A stretch of DNA of 64,000 bases from Amycolatopsis tucumanensis (GTDB lineage: Bacteria; Actinomycetota; Actinomycetes; Mycobacteriales; Pseudonocardiaceae). Under the pieces are notes generated by a model. It saw nothing but the letters and a program-made list of their open reading frames with translations. It searched no databases and was not told where the DNA came from. Where the stretch lies: contig NZ_JAKGSD010000010.1 in the NCBI RefSeq assembly GCF_021654135.1, positions 11,572-75,571 on the forward strand. Direction: 5' to 3'. Position numbers and translations under genes: made by a program. Shown here one piece after another: positions 35,716-45,182 of the stretch (the stretch's first letter is position 1; each line of letters opens with the position of its first letter).

Positions 35716-36576
35716 TCAGAACAGCACGGTCGCGTACCGGCCGACCTGCCTGAACCCGATGCGCCGGTACGCGGCGAGCGCGGGGCTGTTGAAGCTGTTC
35801 ACGTACAGGCTGGCGGTGCGGCCGAGCCCGTTGACGAGCCGGCTCACCACGGCCGCCGTGCCGGACGTGCCGAGGCCGTGCCCGCGCCGGTCCGGCCGCA
35901 CCCAGACCCCCTGGATCTGGCCGACGCTGCGGGACATCGCGCCGATCTCGGCCTTGAACACGACCTCGCCGTTCTCGAACCGGGCGAAGGCGCGGCCGCT
36001 GGAGATCAGTTCCGCGACGCGGGCGCGGTAGCTCACGCCACCGTCGCCGGCGCGCGGGTCGACGCCGACCTCCTCGATGAACATCGCGATCGCGGCAGGC
36101 AGGTACCGCTCCAGCTCGTCCGGGCGCACCGGGCGCACCAGCGGGTCCGGCTCCACCGCGGGCTGGGCGTCCATCGCCATCAGCGGCTGGTCCTCGCGGA
36201 CCTCGCGAGCCGGGCCCCACTCCCCCGCCAGCTCGTCCCACAGGCCGAGGACCTGCTCGGCCGGGCCGACCAGCGAGGAGCACACGCGCTGCTTGCGCAG
36301 GGCCCGGTCGGCGAAGGACCGCAGGGCCGCGGCGTTGCCGCGCAACGGGATCAGGTTCGGGCCGGAAAAGCACAGTCCGGGCAGCCGGCCACCGCGGGCG
36401 CCGCGGTAGTCGGCGGCCCACAGCTCGCCGCCGAGGCGCCAGGGGTCCAGACCGGCCACCTCGACGCGCGCGCTGACCATGCAACTGGCCACCGGGTCCG
36501 CCGCGAGCACGGCGCGGACCACGGGATGATCCCGATCACTGAGCAGCCGTGCACCGGCAAGCCGCAACACATCCAC
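35716..36576 (-). CDS. DUF4081 domain GNAT acetyltransferase
   Basis: A 286-residue protein. The N-terminal DUF4081 region (RLLSDRDHPVVRAVLAADPVASCMVSARVE) is followed by a C-terminal GNAT domain (GVWVRPDRRGHGLGTSGTAAVVSRLV, NSFNSPALAAYRRIGFRQVGRYATV). It corresponds to the conserved actinobacterial gene next to ispG (Rv2867c in M. tuberculosis). Function unknown. Start ATG 36576. Confidence 0.88.
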   Translation of the reverse strand: MDVLRLAGARLLSDRDHPVVRAVLAADPVASCMVSARVEVAGLDPWRLGGELWAADYRGARGGRLPGLCFSGPNLIPLRGNAAALRSFADRALRKQRVCSSLVGPAEQVLGLWDELAGEWGPAREVREDQPLMAMDAQPAVEPDPLVRPVRPDELERYLPAAIAMFIEEVGVDPRAGDGGVSYRARVAELISSGRAFARFENGEVVFKAEIGAMSRSVGQIQGVWVRPDRRGHGLGTSGTAAVVSRLVNGLGRTASLYVNSFNSPALAAYRRIGFRQVGRYATVLF

Positions 36577-36618
36577 CAGATTGCCAGATGGAGTGGTGGA
36601 TCGGGAAATCGTGGGGGA

Positions 36619-37014
36619 TCAAGGGGCCCCGCGGTAGGTCCCGAAGGTCCACAGGTTGCCCTCCGGATCGCGGGCGGTGAACGTGTGCGAGCCGTAATCG
36701 GTGTCGTGGAGCGGCGCGACGATCTCCGCGCCGGCCTGGCGCACGCGGTCGTGGATCTCGTCGACCTGGTCGGTGACCACGTACGCGGAGCCGGCGTGCT
36801 TCGTGTCGCCGTGGACGCCCTCGGTGTGGCTGGTGCTGCCGAACATGACGCCGCCGCCCTCGGGCCAGCGCAGCTCGACGTGGGTGATCTGCCCGTCCTC
36901 CCCCGGCACGACGAGCGCCTCGCGGAAGCCGAACACCTCGGTGAGGAACGTCAGCGCGGCGTGCGCGTCGTCGTAGCGGAAGGCGGGCCAGACGGTGGGT
37001 GGGTTTTCGCTCAT
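36619..37014 (-). CDS. VOC family (glyoxalase/PhnB-like) protein
   Basis: A 131-residue single VOC domain: PAFRYDDAHAALTFLTEVFGF, then HTFTARDPEGNLWTFGTY. It is a metal-dependent fold used by glyoxalases, dioxygenases and antibiotic-binding proteins; the substrate is unknown. ATG 37014 overlaps the stop of the AraC-type gene by 4 bp (ATGA), so the pair is translationally coupled. Confidence 0.88.
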   Translation of the reverse strand: MSENPPTVWPAFRYDDAHAALTFLTEVFGFREALVVPGEDGQITHVELRWPEGGGVMFGSTSHTEGVHGDTKHAGSAYVVTDQVDEIHDRVRQAGAEIVAPLHDTDYGSHTFTARDPEGNLWTFGTYRGAP

Positions 37015-37841
37015 GCCTGCGAGTCTGCGTCCGCGGCGGCGTGGCGGTCTTGGAGGAACGGGAGCTCCTCGGTGATCCAGGTGCGAGGCGTGCACCCGGC
37101 CAGTGCGCGCCACTCGTTGGACAGGTGGGCCTGGTCGTAGAAGCCGCAGTCGACGGCGAGGGTGGCGAGGTCCGTGGGCGCCTCGCGGAGCCTGCTGATG
37201 GCGCGTTCGAAGCGCAGCACGCGGGCGGCCTGCTTGGGCGGCAGGCCCAGCTCGCGGCGGAAGCGTTCGGCGAAGTGGCGGCGGCTCCAGCCGACCTCGG
37301 CGGCGAGGTCCTCCACGCGGATCAGACCGCCCGCCGCGGTGAGGCGGCGCCACGCCCAGCCGACCTCCCGGGCGGGCCGGCGGTCGGCGAGGGCGCCGCG
37401 GAAGGCGTCGTCGAGGATGCCGAAGCGGTCCGCCCAGGTGGGCGCCTCCGCGAGTTGCTCGGCGAGGTGCTTCGGGCCCAGCTCGCCGAGGTCGACGACG
37501 CAGCCGGACAGGTCGGCCGCGGAGACGTGGAACAGGGCGGGCACGGCGAGCGGGTCGATCTCGACGTGGATGCCCGACTGGAAGGCGTCCTGGGCGATGA
37601 GGGCGGGCGCGGTGTGCATGCCGCCGACCGCGGCGGTGAAGCGGCCGGGCGACTGGTCCGGGCGGGGCATGCCGGTGAAGCGGATCGGCTCGGCGAGGCT
37701 GATGACGAGGGTGACGTGCCGGGAGGGCAGCCCGCGGTGGGTGCCGAGGGTCACGCCGTGCTGCGTGTAGCCGATGTAGCGCGTGATCGCGGGCCGCAAC
37801 TGCGGGTGCGGCGCGCGAACAGCCCACTCGGCGGCGGCCAT
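37011..37841 (-). CDS. AraC family transcriptional regulator
   Basis: A 276-residue regulator with a C-terminal AraC helix-turn-helix pair: LIRVEDLAAEVGWSRRHFAERFRRELGLPPKQAARVLRF, then DLATLAVDCGFYDQAHLSNEWRALAGCTPRTW. The N-terminal domain resembles DUF6597/GyrI-like sensor parts. It probably governs the coupled VOC gene. ATG 37841 lies 3 bp after the Uma2-like stop, so the three genes form one operon. Confidence 0.9.
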   Translation of the reverse strand: MAAAEWAVRAPHPQLRPAITRYIGYTQHGVTLGTHRGLPSRHVTLVISLAEPIRFTGMPRPDQSPGRFTAAVGGMHTAPALIAQDAFQSGIHVEIDPLAVPALFHVSAADLSGCVVDLGELGPKHLAEQLAEAPTWADRFGILDDAFRGALADRRPAREVGWAWRRLTAAGGLIRVEDLAAEVGWSRRHFAERFRRELGLPPKQAARVLRFERAISRLREAPTDLATLAVDCGFYDQAHLSNEWRALAGCTPRTWITEELPFLQDRHAAADADSQA

Positions 37842-37844
37842 CGC

Positions 37845-38219
37845 TCAGAACTCGGTGGTCTCCAGCCGGATCCCGAACGGATCGCCGACCTCGACCGACT
37901 GCCCGAAGGGGACCCGCACCGTGCGGCTGTCCGGAACGGCGTCGCGAGGCACCACGCAGAGATCCGGCACGTAGATGCTCCCGGTCGCCCGGATACCGAC
38001 ACCCAGCGTCTGGAGAATGCCGCAACCATCCAGCTCGGCCGACGCGAGCGCGTCGTGCACCGAGCTCGCGGTCAGGTTGTGCTGTCCGGTGGGTGGCGGG
38101 GTCATGCAGATCCCCTCGGCGGTGAGCTCCGGCCGCCAGCCCTCCGGCACGTGCAGTTCGCGCCAGATGTCCAGCGCTCGGTTCCAGGCCGTCTCGGGAC
38201 GTGCGAACGCGGTGCTCAT
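37845..38219 (-). CDS. Uma2-family protein with the catalytic core missing
   Basis: A 124-residue remnant. The N-terminal part (PEGWRPELTAEGICMTPPPTGQHNLTASSVHDAL, then LGVGIRATGSIYVPDLCVVPRD) and the last 22 residues (VPFGQSVEVGDPFGIRLETTEF) match the two ends of actinobacterial Uma2 nuclease-fold proteins, which are usually about 185-195 residues. The central segment that normally carries VVE(I/V)xS and the DRxxK region is absent, with the frame kept. The PD-(D/E)XK active site is therefore gone. It is either a decayed gene or a domain reused for another role. It is the first gene of the VOC/AraC operon, 40 bp after ispG. Confidence 0.75.
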   Translation of the reverse strand: MSTAFARPETAWNRALDIWRELHVPEGWRPELTAEGICMTPPPTGQHNLTASSVHDALASAELDGCGILQTLGVGIRATGSIYVPDLCVVPRDAVPDSRTVRVPFGQSVEVGDPFGIRLETTEF

Positions 38220-38258
38220 CGACCCACTCCCGTTCTGCCGGGGCCCTCTGCCAGGAGG

Positions 38259-39410
38259 CTAGCTCACCGTGACGACGGGCGAACCGCTTCCTTCCGCGTC
38301 CCCCGCCTCCTCGGCGATCCGCATCGCCTCTTCGATCAGCGTCTCGACGATCTGGTGCTCCGGCACGGTCTTGATGACCTCGCCCTTGACGAAGATCTGG
38401 CCCTTGCCGTTGCCGCTCGCCACGCCGAGGTCGGCCTCGCGCGCCTCACCGGGGCCGTTCACCACGCAGCCCATCACCGCGACGCGCAGCGGGACCTCCA
38501 TGCCCTCCAGGCCCGCGGTGACCTCGTCGGCCAGCTTGTAGACGTCCACCTGCGCCCGCCCGCACGACGGGCACGACACGATTTCCAGCTTCCGCGGCCG
38601 CAGGTTCAGCGACTGCAGGATCTGGATGCCGACCTTGACCTCCTCGACCGGCGGCGCGGACAGCGACACGCGGATGGTGTCGCCGATGCCCTGCCGCAGC
38701 AGCGCGCCGAACGCCACCGCCGACTTGATCGTGCCCTGGAACGCCGGGCCGGCCTCGGTGACGCCGAGGTGCAGCGGGTAGTCGCACTGCTCGGCGAGGA
38801 TCTCGTACGCCCGGACCATGATCACCGGGTCGTTGTGCTTGACCGAGATCTTGATGTCGTGGAAGTCGTGCTCGGCGAACAGCGACGCCTCCCACAGCGC
38901 CGACTCGGCCAGCGCCTCCGGCGTCGCCTTGCCGTACTTCTTCATCAGCCGCGGGTCCAGGGAACCGGCGTTGACCCCGATCCGGATGGGCGTGCCGTGG
39001 TCCTTCGCCGCCTGGGCGATCTCCTTGACCTTGTCGTCGAACTTCTTGATGTTGCCCGGGTTCACCCGCACCGCGGCGCAGCCGGCCTCGATCGCGGCGA
39101 ACACGTACTTGGGCTGGAAGTGGATGTCCGCGATGACCGGGATCTGCGACTTCTTCGCGATCGCGGGCAACGCCTCGGCGTCGTCCGCGGACGGGCAGGC
39201 CACGCGCACGATGTCGCAGCCGGCCGCGGTGAGCTGCGCGATCTGCTGCAGCGTCGCGTTCACGTCCGCGGTCAGGGTGGTCGTCATGGACTGCACCGAG
39301 ATCGGGTGTTCACTGCCGACGCCGACGTTGCCCACCATGAGCTGGCGCGTCTTGCGGCGCTCGGACAGCACGGGGGCGGGGAGGGCGGGCATACCAAGCT
39401 CGACGCTCAT
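38259..39410 (-). CDS. ispG: IspG (GcpE), 4-hydroxy-3-methylbut-2-enyl diphosphate synthase
   Basis: A 383-residue iron-sulfur enzyme of the MEP isoprenoid pathway, converting MEcPP to HMBPP. The three cluster cysteines are visible in [11 protein letters not shown] and [11 protein letters not shown]. The N-terminal TIM barrel has [20 protein letters not shown] and [15 protein letters not shown]. Start ATG 39410 with AGAGGA upstream; an in-frame ATG at 39461 is less likely. It lies in the conserved dxr-rip1-ispG order. Confidence 0.96.
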   Translation of the reverse strand: MSVELGMPALPAPVLSERRKTRQLMVGNVGVGSEHPISVQSMTTTLTADVNATLQQIAQLTAAGCDIVRVACPSADDAEALPAIAKKSQIPVIADIHFQPKYVFAAIEAGCAAVRVNPGNIKKFDDKVKEIAQAAKDHGTPIRIGVNAGSLDPRLMKKYGKATPEALAESALWEASLFAEHDFHDIKISVKHNDPVIMVRAYEILAEQCDYPLHLGVTEAGPAFQGTIKSAVAFGALLRQGIGDTIRVSLSAPPVEEVKVGIQILQSLNLRPRKLEIVSCPSCGRAQVDVYKLADEVTAGLEGMEVPLRVAVMGCVVNGPGEAREADLGVASGNGKGQIFVKGEVIKTVPEHQIVETLIEEAMRIAEEAGDAEGSGSPVVTVS

Positions 39411-39537
39411 CGAATCCTCTACGGCGTGAGACGGGCTGCTGACGTTGTCCAGCTTACTCACAGGCCGGGCCCGCCCCGGTGGTGACCAGCCGGAGTGAGT
39501 TACCCCGCGCGGGGCCCTGACCTGCGAAGACCTGGCG

Positions 39538-40761
39538 TTACTGCAGCCTGATCGGGTTGACGATGTCGGCGGTGACGGTGAGCAGGGTTACGGCGCCGCC
39601 GATCAGCACCAGCACCACGGTGACCGCGGACAGCTTCGAGTAGTCGACCGGGCCACCGGCGGCCTTGCCGCGCAGCTTGCGGATCCAGTCGCGGACGCGT
39701 TCGTACCAGACGATCGCGATGTGCCCGCCGTCCAGCGGCAGCAGCGGCAGCAGGTTGAACACGCCGACGAAGAAGTTCAGGCTGGCCAGCAGCAGCAGGA
39801 ACAGCGACCACAGCCCGGCCTCGACGGCCTCGCCGCCGATGCGGCTCGCGCCGACCACGCTGACCGGCGTGTTCGGGTCGCGCTCGCCGCCGAAGATCGA
39901 CGACACCACCGCCGGGATGCGCTCGGGGAACTCGATCAGCCGCTGCCAGGTCTGCACGAACATGTCGCCGGTGAACGAGGCCGCGCCACCGATCGCGGTG
40001 ATCGCGTTGTACTCCAGCGTGTTCGGGAAGGTCACGCCGATCGAGCCGACGGTGACGATCTTCTCCGGGCCGCTGGGGTTGGCCGGGTCGGTGACCGGGC
40101 GGTCGACGCGCACGACATCGACGGTCAGCGGCACGATCTGCCCGTTGCGGTCGACCTCGAACCGGGTCGGGCCGGACAGGTTCTGGATCAGGGCCGTGAC
40201 GTCGGCGTAGGTCTCGGTGCGCTGGCCGTTGACCGAGACGATCTCGTCGCCGGGCTGGATGCCGCCGTTCTTGGCCGGCGCCGCGTCGCCCGGCCGGCAC
40301 ACCGGGTTCGCGTACTCCTCGTCGGTGGTCGCGCTGCGCACGCACTCGGAGACGGACGAGATCTGCGGCTTGCCGACGACCGCGTTGGGCAGGCCCATCG
40401 TGGCGGCCATCAGGTACAGCACGACGAAGCCGAGGATGAAGTGCGTGACCGACCCGGCGGCCATCACGACGGTGCGCTTCCAGGTCTTGAAGCGCCACAT
40501 CGCGCGCGGCGCCTCGTCCGGCGTCACCTCGTCCAGCGCGGTCATGCCCGCGATGTCGCAGAACCCGCCGAGCGGGATCCACTTCAGGCCGTACTCCGTC
40601 TCGCCGCGGCGGAAGGAGAACACCTTCGGGCCGAACCCGACGAAGTAGCGGCGGACCTTCATGCCGAACGCCTTGGCGGTCAGCATGTGACCCGCCTCGT
40701 GCAGTGCGACGGACACGCAGATGCCCAGCGCGAACAGCACGACTCCGAAAACGTAGGCCAC
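39538..40761 (-). CDS. rip1: Site-2 intramembrane metalloprotease (Rip1/RseP family)
   Basis: A 407-residue membrane protease. The zinc site HEAGH is at residues 21-25 in the first helix. A PDZ domain (about 130-220) contains [15 protein letters not shown]. The second catalytic motif [12 protein letters not shown] lies near residue 350. It cleaves membrane-bound anti-sigma factors and other single-pass proteins; Rip1 (Rv2869c) is the M. tuberculosis counterpart between dxr and ispG. Start GTG 40761, 3 bp after the dxr stop, so they are coupled. Confidence 0.95.
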   Translation of the reverse strand: MAYVFGVVLFALGICVSVALHEAGHMLTAKAFGMKVRRYFVGFGPKVFSFRRGETEYGLKWIPLGGFCDIAGMTALDEVTPDEAPRAMWRFKTWKRTVVMAAGSVTHFILGFVVLYLMAATMGLPNAVVGKPQISSVSECVRSATTDEEYANPVCRPGDAAPAKNGGIQPGDEIVSVNGQRTETYADVTALIQNLSGPTRFEVDRNGQIVPLTVDVVRVDRPVTDPANPSGPEKIVTVGSIGVTFPNTLEYNAITAIGGAASFTGDMFVQTWQRLIEFPERIPAVVSSIFGGERDPNTPVSVVGASRIGGEAVEAGLWSLFLLLLASLNFFVGVFNLLPLLPLDGGHIAIVWYERVRDWIRKLRGKAAGGPVDYSKLSAVTVVLVLIGGAVTLLTVTADIVNPIRLQ

Positions 40762-40764
40762 CCG

Positions 40765-41979
40765 CTACTTCCCTCCGGTCATGATTTCGGCGGCCCGGGC
40801 TCGCGCCCACTCCTCGGCCGCCAGTACCTCCGCGACGTCGCCCGGCTCGCGACGCCACTCGTCGGCGGCCTCCACCACCTCGGTAACAGTGTCCACAATC
40901 GCCGTGAAGCCCGCGTTCTGCGTCAGGAAGGCCTCGACGCACACCTCGTTGGCCGCGTTGTAGACCGCGGGGAGGCAGCCGCCGACGGTCCCGACGTGTC
41001 GGGCCAGCTCCACGGCCGGGAAAGCCTCGTTGTCCAGCGGTTCGAAGGTCCACTGCGCGGCCTGGTCCCAGCGGCAGGCCGGGGCCGCGCCGGGCACCCG
41101 GTCCGGCCAGTTCAGCGCCAGCGCGATGGGCAGGCGCATGTCCGGCGGGCTGGCCTGGGCCAGCGTCGAGCCGTCGGTGAAGGTGATCATCGAGTGCACG
41201 ATCGACTGCGGGTGGACGACCACGTCGATCTTGTCGCAGGGGACGCCGAAGAGCAGGCTCGCCTCGATCAGCTCCAGGCCCTTGTTGACCAGGGTGGCCG
41301 AGTTGATGGTGACCAGGCGGCCCATCGCCCAGGTGGGGTGGGCCAGCGCGTCGTCGACCGTGACGTTCGCCAGGTCGGCGCGCTTGCGGCCGCGGAACGG
41401 CCCGCCGGAGGCGGTCAGCACGAACCGGTCGACCTCCTCGGCGCGGCCGCCGCGCAGGGCCTGCGCCATCGCCGAGTGCTCGGAGTCGACCGGGACCAGC
41501 TGGCCGGGCTTGGCCTGCTTGAGCACGAGCGGACCGCCCGCGATCAGCGACTCCTTGTTCGCCAGCGCGAGGGTCGCGCCGGTCTCGAGCGCCTTGAGCG
41601 TCGGTTCGAGGCCCTGGGAGCCGGGCAGGCCGTTGAGCACCACGTCGACCCCGACCGCGCCGATCAGCTGGACGACGGCGTCGCGGCCGGCGAAGATGCG
41701 CGGCATCTTGAACTCGCCCCGCGAGTAGCCGCGCTTCTGCGCCTCGGCGTACAGCGCGAGCTGCAGGCCCTCGACGGCCGTGGGCTTCGTCACGGCCACG
41801 GCGTCCACTTCGTGCGCCAGCGCCTGCGCCGCCAGCAGCGCCGGGTCGGACCCGCCCGCGGCGAGGCCCGAGATGCGGAAGAGGTGCTGGTTGCGGGCGG
41901 CGACGTCGAGGGCCTGGGTGCCGATCGAGCCGGTCGAGCCGAGCACGAGCACGGTGCGGGGTGCGTTCATCGGGGTCAT
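40765..41979 (-). CDS. dxr: 1-deoxy-D-xylulose 5-phosphate reductoisomerase
   Basis: A 404-residue enzyme making MEP from DXP with NADPH. NADPH site [17 protein letters not shown]; substrate and metal sites [29 protein letters not shown]; and [12 protein letters not shown]. It is the first committed MEP step. ATG 41979 (MTPMNAPRT) or ATG 41970 (MNAPRT) may be used; neither has a strong ribosome binding site. It heads the dxr-rip1-ispG series and is divergent from the DUF2631 gene. Confidence 0.96.
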   Translation of the reverse strand: MTPMNAPRTVLVLGSTGSIGTQALDVAARNQHLFRISGLAAGGSDPALLAAQALAHEVDAVAVTKPTAVEGLQLALYAEAQKRGYSRGEFKMPRIFAGRDAVVQLIGAVGVDVVLNGLPGSQGLEPTLKALETGATLALANKESLIAGGPLVLKQAKPGQLVPVDSEHSAMAQALRGGRAEEVDRFVLTASGGPFRGRKRADLANVTVDDALAHPTWAMGRLVTINSATLVNKGLELIEASLLFGVPCDKIDVVVHPQSIVHSMITFTDGSTLAQASPPDMRLPIALALNWPDRVPGAAPACRWDQAAQWTFEPLDNEAFPAVELARHVGTVGGCLPAVYNAANEVCVEAFLTQNAGFTAIVDTVTEVVEAADEWRREPGDVAEVLAAEEWARARAAEIMTGGK

Positions 41980-42074
41980 TGTCGCGAACCCGTCCGAGCG
42001 GGTCATCGGCGCGGGGCGGGTCGCGGTGTGGAATCATCCGGTTGGACGTTCGTGCAGGGCCTGGAGGAGTGATC

Positions 42075-42344
42075 GTGGCGAGCAAGGCGGTCGAGAAGCG
42101 GCAGCAGGCCGCTCCGGCGAAGGTGGACCCGCGGGACGAGCCGTCGGCCGAGTGGGGCTGGCACGGCGGGTTCCCGAAGGGCGCGCGCATCGCGGGCTGG
42201 GTCACGGTCGTCGTGCTGCTGGCGATGATCTACAACAACCACGAGAACAACACCGAGAACGTGTGGCTGGTCGGCATCGCGGCCGGCATCGTGATCGGCC
42301 TGCTGCTGGACATCAGGAAGAAGCGCACGGCCTGGCGCCGCTGA
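42075..42344 (+). CDS. DUF2631 small membrane protein
   Basis: An 89-residue actinobacterial protein. A charged N-terminus with EWGWHGGFPKG is followed by two hydrophobic segments (WVTVVVLLAMIYNN and VWLVGIAAGIVIGLLLDI) and a basic end KKRTAWRR. It commonly neighbours dxr. Function unknown. GTG 42075 is preceded by GGAGGAG at a good distance; GTG 42069 is the alternative. A perfect terminator follows. Confidence 0.88.
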   Translation: MASKAVEKRQQAAPAKVDPRDEPSAEWGWHGGFPKGARIAGWVTVVVLLAMIYNNHENNTENVWLVGIAAGIVIGLLLDIRKKRTAWRR

Positions 42345-42360
42345 CGCACCGGACATGATG

Positions 42361-42389
42361 AGGGGCCCCTCGGCGAGGGGCCCCTTTTT
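42361..42389 (+). terminator. Intrinsic terminator after the DUF2631 gene
   Basis: AGGGGCCCCT (42361-42370) pairs with AGGGGCCCCT (42376-42385), loop CGGCG, followed by T5. Each arm is itself a palindrome. It separates the convergent DUF2631 and ABC permease genes. Confidence 0.92.
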
Positions 42390-42394
42390 GCTGC

Positions 42395-42994
42395 TCAGGC
42401 GTCCCGCCGGGCGAAGAGGAAGCCGGTCACGGCGAGCGCGGCCACGAGCCACCCCGCCAGCACCAGGCCACCCAGCGCGGGCGGCAGGGCACCCGGCCGG
42501 TAGAGCGCCGCCCCGGCGCGGTCGGGCAGGTAGGCGGCGGCGGGCAGCAGCGGGGACACCACATACACCAGCGTCACCACCGTCGCGAGCGCCCCGACGA
42601 GACTTCGCACCGCGAGGCCGACGGCGAGCGCGAGCAAGCCGATCAGGACGAGGTACGCGGTGGCTCCCACCACCGGCACGCCAGGCGACAGCGCGCCGGT
42701 CAGCGCGGCGGCCGGGGTGGCGACGGCGAGGTAGGCGAGCACCTTCCCGGTGAGCAGCACGAGCCGGTCCGGCACGGCGGCCAGGCTGGTGCGGATCTGA
42801 CCCCCGGCGTACTCGGTGGCCGCGGACAGGACCCCGAGCAGCAGGAACCCCGCCTGACCGAACTCGACCGCGCGGTGGCCGAGCGGGGGCGTGACGACCA
42901 CGGTGAGCGCGACCGTTCCGGGCACCACGCGCAGGGTGGCCAGCTTGATCAGCTCGGCGAGGACGACGTGGCGGAGCGCGTTGCTGCCTGCCAC
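42395..42994 (-). CDS. ABC-2 type transporter permease (second subunit)
   Basis: A 199-residue membrane protein with about 5-6 hydrophobic segments: VPGTVALTVVVTPPLG, FGQAGFLLLGVLSAATEYAGGQIRTSL (the ABC-2 amphipathic turn), and the C-terminus GWLVAALAVTGFLFARRDA. The similarly ending neighbour (FRRRDA) suggests the two permeases arose by duplication and form a heterodimer. It is the last gene of the operon; start GTG 42994, 1 bp from the previous stop. Confidence 0.85.
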   Translation of the reverse strand: MAGSNALRHVVLAELIKLATLRVVPGTVALTVVVTPPLGHRAVEFGQAGFLLLGVLSAATEYAGGQIRTSLAAVPDRLVLLTGKVLAYLAVATPAAALTGALSPGVPVVGATAYLVLIGLLALAVGLAVRSLVGALATVVTLVYVVSPLLPAAAYLPDRAGAALYRPGALPPALGGLVLAGWLVAALAVTGFLFARRDA

Positions 42995-42995
42995 G

Positions 42996-43772
42996 TCAGG
43001 CGTCCCGCCGGCGGAAGACCACCGCGCCGACCCCGAGTGCGAGCAGGGTCCACCCGGCCAGCACGAGACCCCCCGCGGTGGGTGACAGCGGCGCCGTCAG
43101 GGGGCTGTTCCGCACGAACAGTTGCGCCCCGGCCGCGTCGGGCAGGAACTTCGCCGCCGGGAAGACCTTGGCCAGCAGCAACGAGACCGAGACCACCGTG
43201 GTGTTGGCGATGAGCACGACCAGCGGCACCACCCCGCCGCGCGTCACGGTCGCGACGGCGAGCGCGATCAGCGACATGGAGGCGCAGTAGAGGGCGACGC
43301 CGCCGATCCGCCAGCCGAGCGCGTCGAGCGCCTGCGCGGGCGGCACGCCGTGGGGACCCAGCAACGGCTGTCCCACGACGACCCCGAGCACGACCGACGC
43401 GGCGGTCAGCGCGGCCGTCACCAGCGCCACCACCACCGCTTTCGCCGCGAACAGCAGGCCGCGGCGGGGCTGGCTGGTCAGGCTCACCGTGATCTGCCGC
43501 CCGCCACCGGCGTCGGCCGCGCCTGCGGTGTACTCGCTGCTGATGGCGACGACACCCAGCAGCACCCCGGCGGCGGCGCCGACGGCACCGGTCTCGATGC
43601 TCAACTCGGTGAGGTTCCGGCCGCCGAGCGAATGGCCTTCGGCGAGCCGCGACCGGATGGTGTTCGCGTTCAGCGCGGTGATCGCCGGAGCGGCGACGAG
43701 GCAGATCCCGGCCGCGATCCGGGCCGGCCACAACGACACCAGCTTGCGGAACTCGGCGCCCAGGTACGTCAT
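42996..43772 (-). CDS. ABC-2 type transporter permease
   Basis: A 258-residue membrane protein. N-terminal cytoplasmic start MTYLGAEFRKLVSLWPAR, then about six membrane segments, with GVVAISSEYTAGAADAGGGRQITVSL as the ABC-2 conserved turn and GWTLLALGVGAVVFRRRDA at the end. Its ATG overlaps the ATPase stop (ATGA, 43769-43772). With the ATPase it forms an exporter for an unknown compound, probably regulated by the adjoining two-component pair. Confidence 0.88.
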   Translation of the reverse strand: MTYLGAEFRKLVSLWPARIAAGICLVAAPAITALNANTIRSRLAEGHSLGGRNLTELSIETGAVGAAAGVLLGVVAISSEYTAGAADAGGGRQITVSLTSQPRRGLLFAAKAVVVALVTAALTAASVVLGVVVGQPLLGPHGVPPAQALDALGWRIGGVALYCASMSLIALAVATVTRGGVVPLVVLIANTTVVSVSLLLAKVFPAAKFLPDAAGAQLFVRNSPLTAPLSPTAGGLVLAGWTLLALGVGAVVFRRRDA

Positions 43773-44470
43773 CGGCCCTCCCCGGTCAGCGCGAAGAAGG
43801 CGTCCTCCAGCGATGCGTGACCGGCGGAGACCTCGGCCACGGATCCACTGTGGACGACCGTGCCGCGGTTGATCACAACGAGGTGGTCGGCCGTGTTGGC
43901 CAGCTCGCTCATCAGGTGGCTGGACAGCAGCACCGTCCGGCCTTCTCCCGCGTAGGACCGCAGGAACTCCCGCAGCCACCGGATCCCGTGCGGATCGAGG
44001 CCGTTCACCGGCTCGTCCAGCACCAGCACGTCCGGTTCCCCGAGCAGCGCCGCGGCGAGCCCGAGCCGCTGGTTCATGCCGAGGGAGAACGCGCCGGCCC
44101 GCTTGCGGCCCGCGTCACCGAGCCCGACGAGGTCGAGCACCTCGGCGATCCGCCTGCGCGGGATGCCGTTGCTGGCGGCCACCCACGCCAGGTGGCTGCG
44201 CGCGGTCCGCGAGCGGTGCGCCCCGCTGCCCTCCAGCAGCGAGCCCACGGTCCGCAACGGATTCCGCAGCGACCGGTACGGCTTCCCGCCGATCAGCGCG
44301 GTGCCCGCGTCGGCCGAATCGAGGCCGAGGAGGATGCGCAGCGTGGACGACTTGCCCGCGCCGTTGGGGCCGAGCAACCCGGTGACCTGACCGGCCTTCG
44401 CGGTGAAGCCGACCTCGCGCACCACGACCTTCGCCCCGTGCCGCTTGACCAGACCCGATATTTCGATCAT
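43769..44470 (-). CDS. ABC transporter ATP-binding protein
   Basis: A 233-residue ATPase. Walker A GPNGAGKSST near residue 33, signature FSLGMNQRLGLAAALLG (a degenerate LSGGQ, usual for ABC-2 drug or bacteriocin exporters), Walker B VLVLDEPVNGLD and switch His in LLSSHLMSEL. Start ATG 44470 (MIEISGLVKRHG). It lies 52 bp downstream of the response regulator; the five genes run in the same direction. Confidence 0.93.
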   Translation of the reverse strand: MIEISGLVKRHGAKVVVREVGFTAKAGQVTGLLGPNGAGKSSTLRILLGLDSADAGTALIGGKPYRSLRNPLRTVGSLLEGSGAHRSRTARSHLAWVAASNGIPRRRIAEVLDLVGLGDAGRKRAGAFSLGMNQRLGLAAALLGEPDVLVLDEPVNGLDPHGIRWLREFLRSYAGEGRTVLLSSHLMSELANTADHLVVINRGTVVHSGSVAEVSAGHASLEDAFFALTGEGR

Positions 44471-44522
44471 GCCGCCAGCCTGTGGCCTGCCGGGCCGGGC
44501 GGCATCGGCCAAAGGTTGACAC

Positions 44523-45182
44523 CTAACGGCGCAGCGAGTCGACGAACCCGGTTTCGTAGGCGAGGACGACGAGTTGCGTCCGGTCCCGCACCGCGAGCTT
44601 GTCGAACAGCCGGCTGAGGTACGTCTTCACCGTCGCGCGGCTGAGGAACAACGCGGCGGCGATCTCGTCGTTCGACATGCCCTCGGCGATCGCCGCCACC
44701 ACGTCCCGTTCGCGTTCGGTCAGCTCGTCGAACCGGGCGCGTTCCGGCTGTTCGCGGCGCCGGGCGAACTCCGCGATCACCCGGCCGGTCACCTCGGGCG
44801 CCAGCATCGCGTGCCCGTCGTGGACCGTCCGCACCGCGCGGAGGATCTCCGGCGGGCCGGCGTTCTTCAGCAGGAACCCGGAGGCTCCCGCGCGCAGCGC
44901 CTCGTACACGTACTCGTCGAGGTCGAAGGTCGTCAGGATCAGCACCCGGGCCGAGGAGGACGCGCACACCTCGCGGGTGGCCGCCAGCCCGTCCAGCACC
45001 GGCATCCGGATGTCCATCAGCACCACGTCCGGACGCAGCCGCCGCACCGCGGCGACCGCGGCGGCGCCGTCGCCCGCCTCGCCCACGAGCACCAGCCCCG
45101 CGTCGGCGGTGACCAGTTCGCACAGCGAGCCGCGCAGGAGGTCGTCGTCCTCGGCGACGAGAACACGGATCCGGCCGCTCAT
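44523..45182 (-). CDS. NarL/LuxR-type response regulator
   Basis: A 219-residue regulator. Receiver domain: acidic pocket VLVAEDDDLLRG, phospho-Asp in VVLMDIRMPVLDG, and Thr/Lys switch residues (ILTTFD, FLLKNAGP). C-terminal LuxR helix-turn-helix FDELTERERDVVAAIAEGMSNDEIAAALFLSRATVKTYLSRLFDKLAV. Its ATG overlaps the kinase stop by 4 bp. It probably activates the exporter genes downstream. Confidence 0.95.
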   Translation of the reverse strand: MSGRIRVLVAEDDDLLRGSLCELVTADAGLVLVGEAGDGAAAVAAVRRLRPDVVLMDIRMPVLDGLAATREVCASSSARVLILTTFDLDEYVYEALRAGASGFLLKNAGPPEILRAVRTVHDGHAMLAPEVTGRVIAEFARRREQPERARFDELTERERDVVAAIAEGMSNDEIAAALFLSRATVKTYLSRLFDKLAVRDRTQLVVLAYETGFVDSLRR

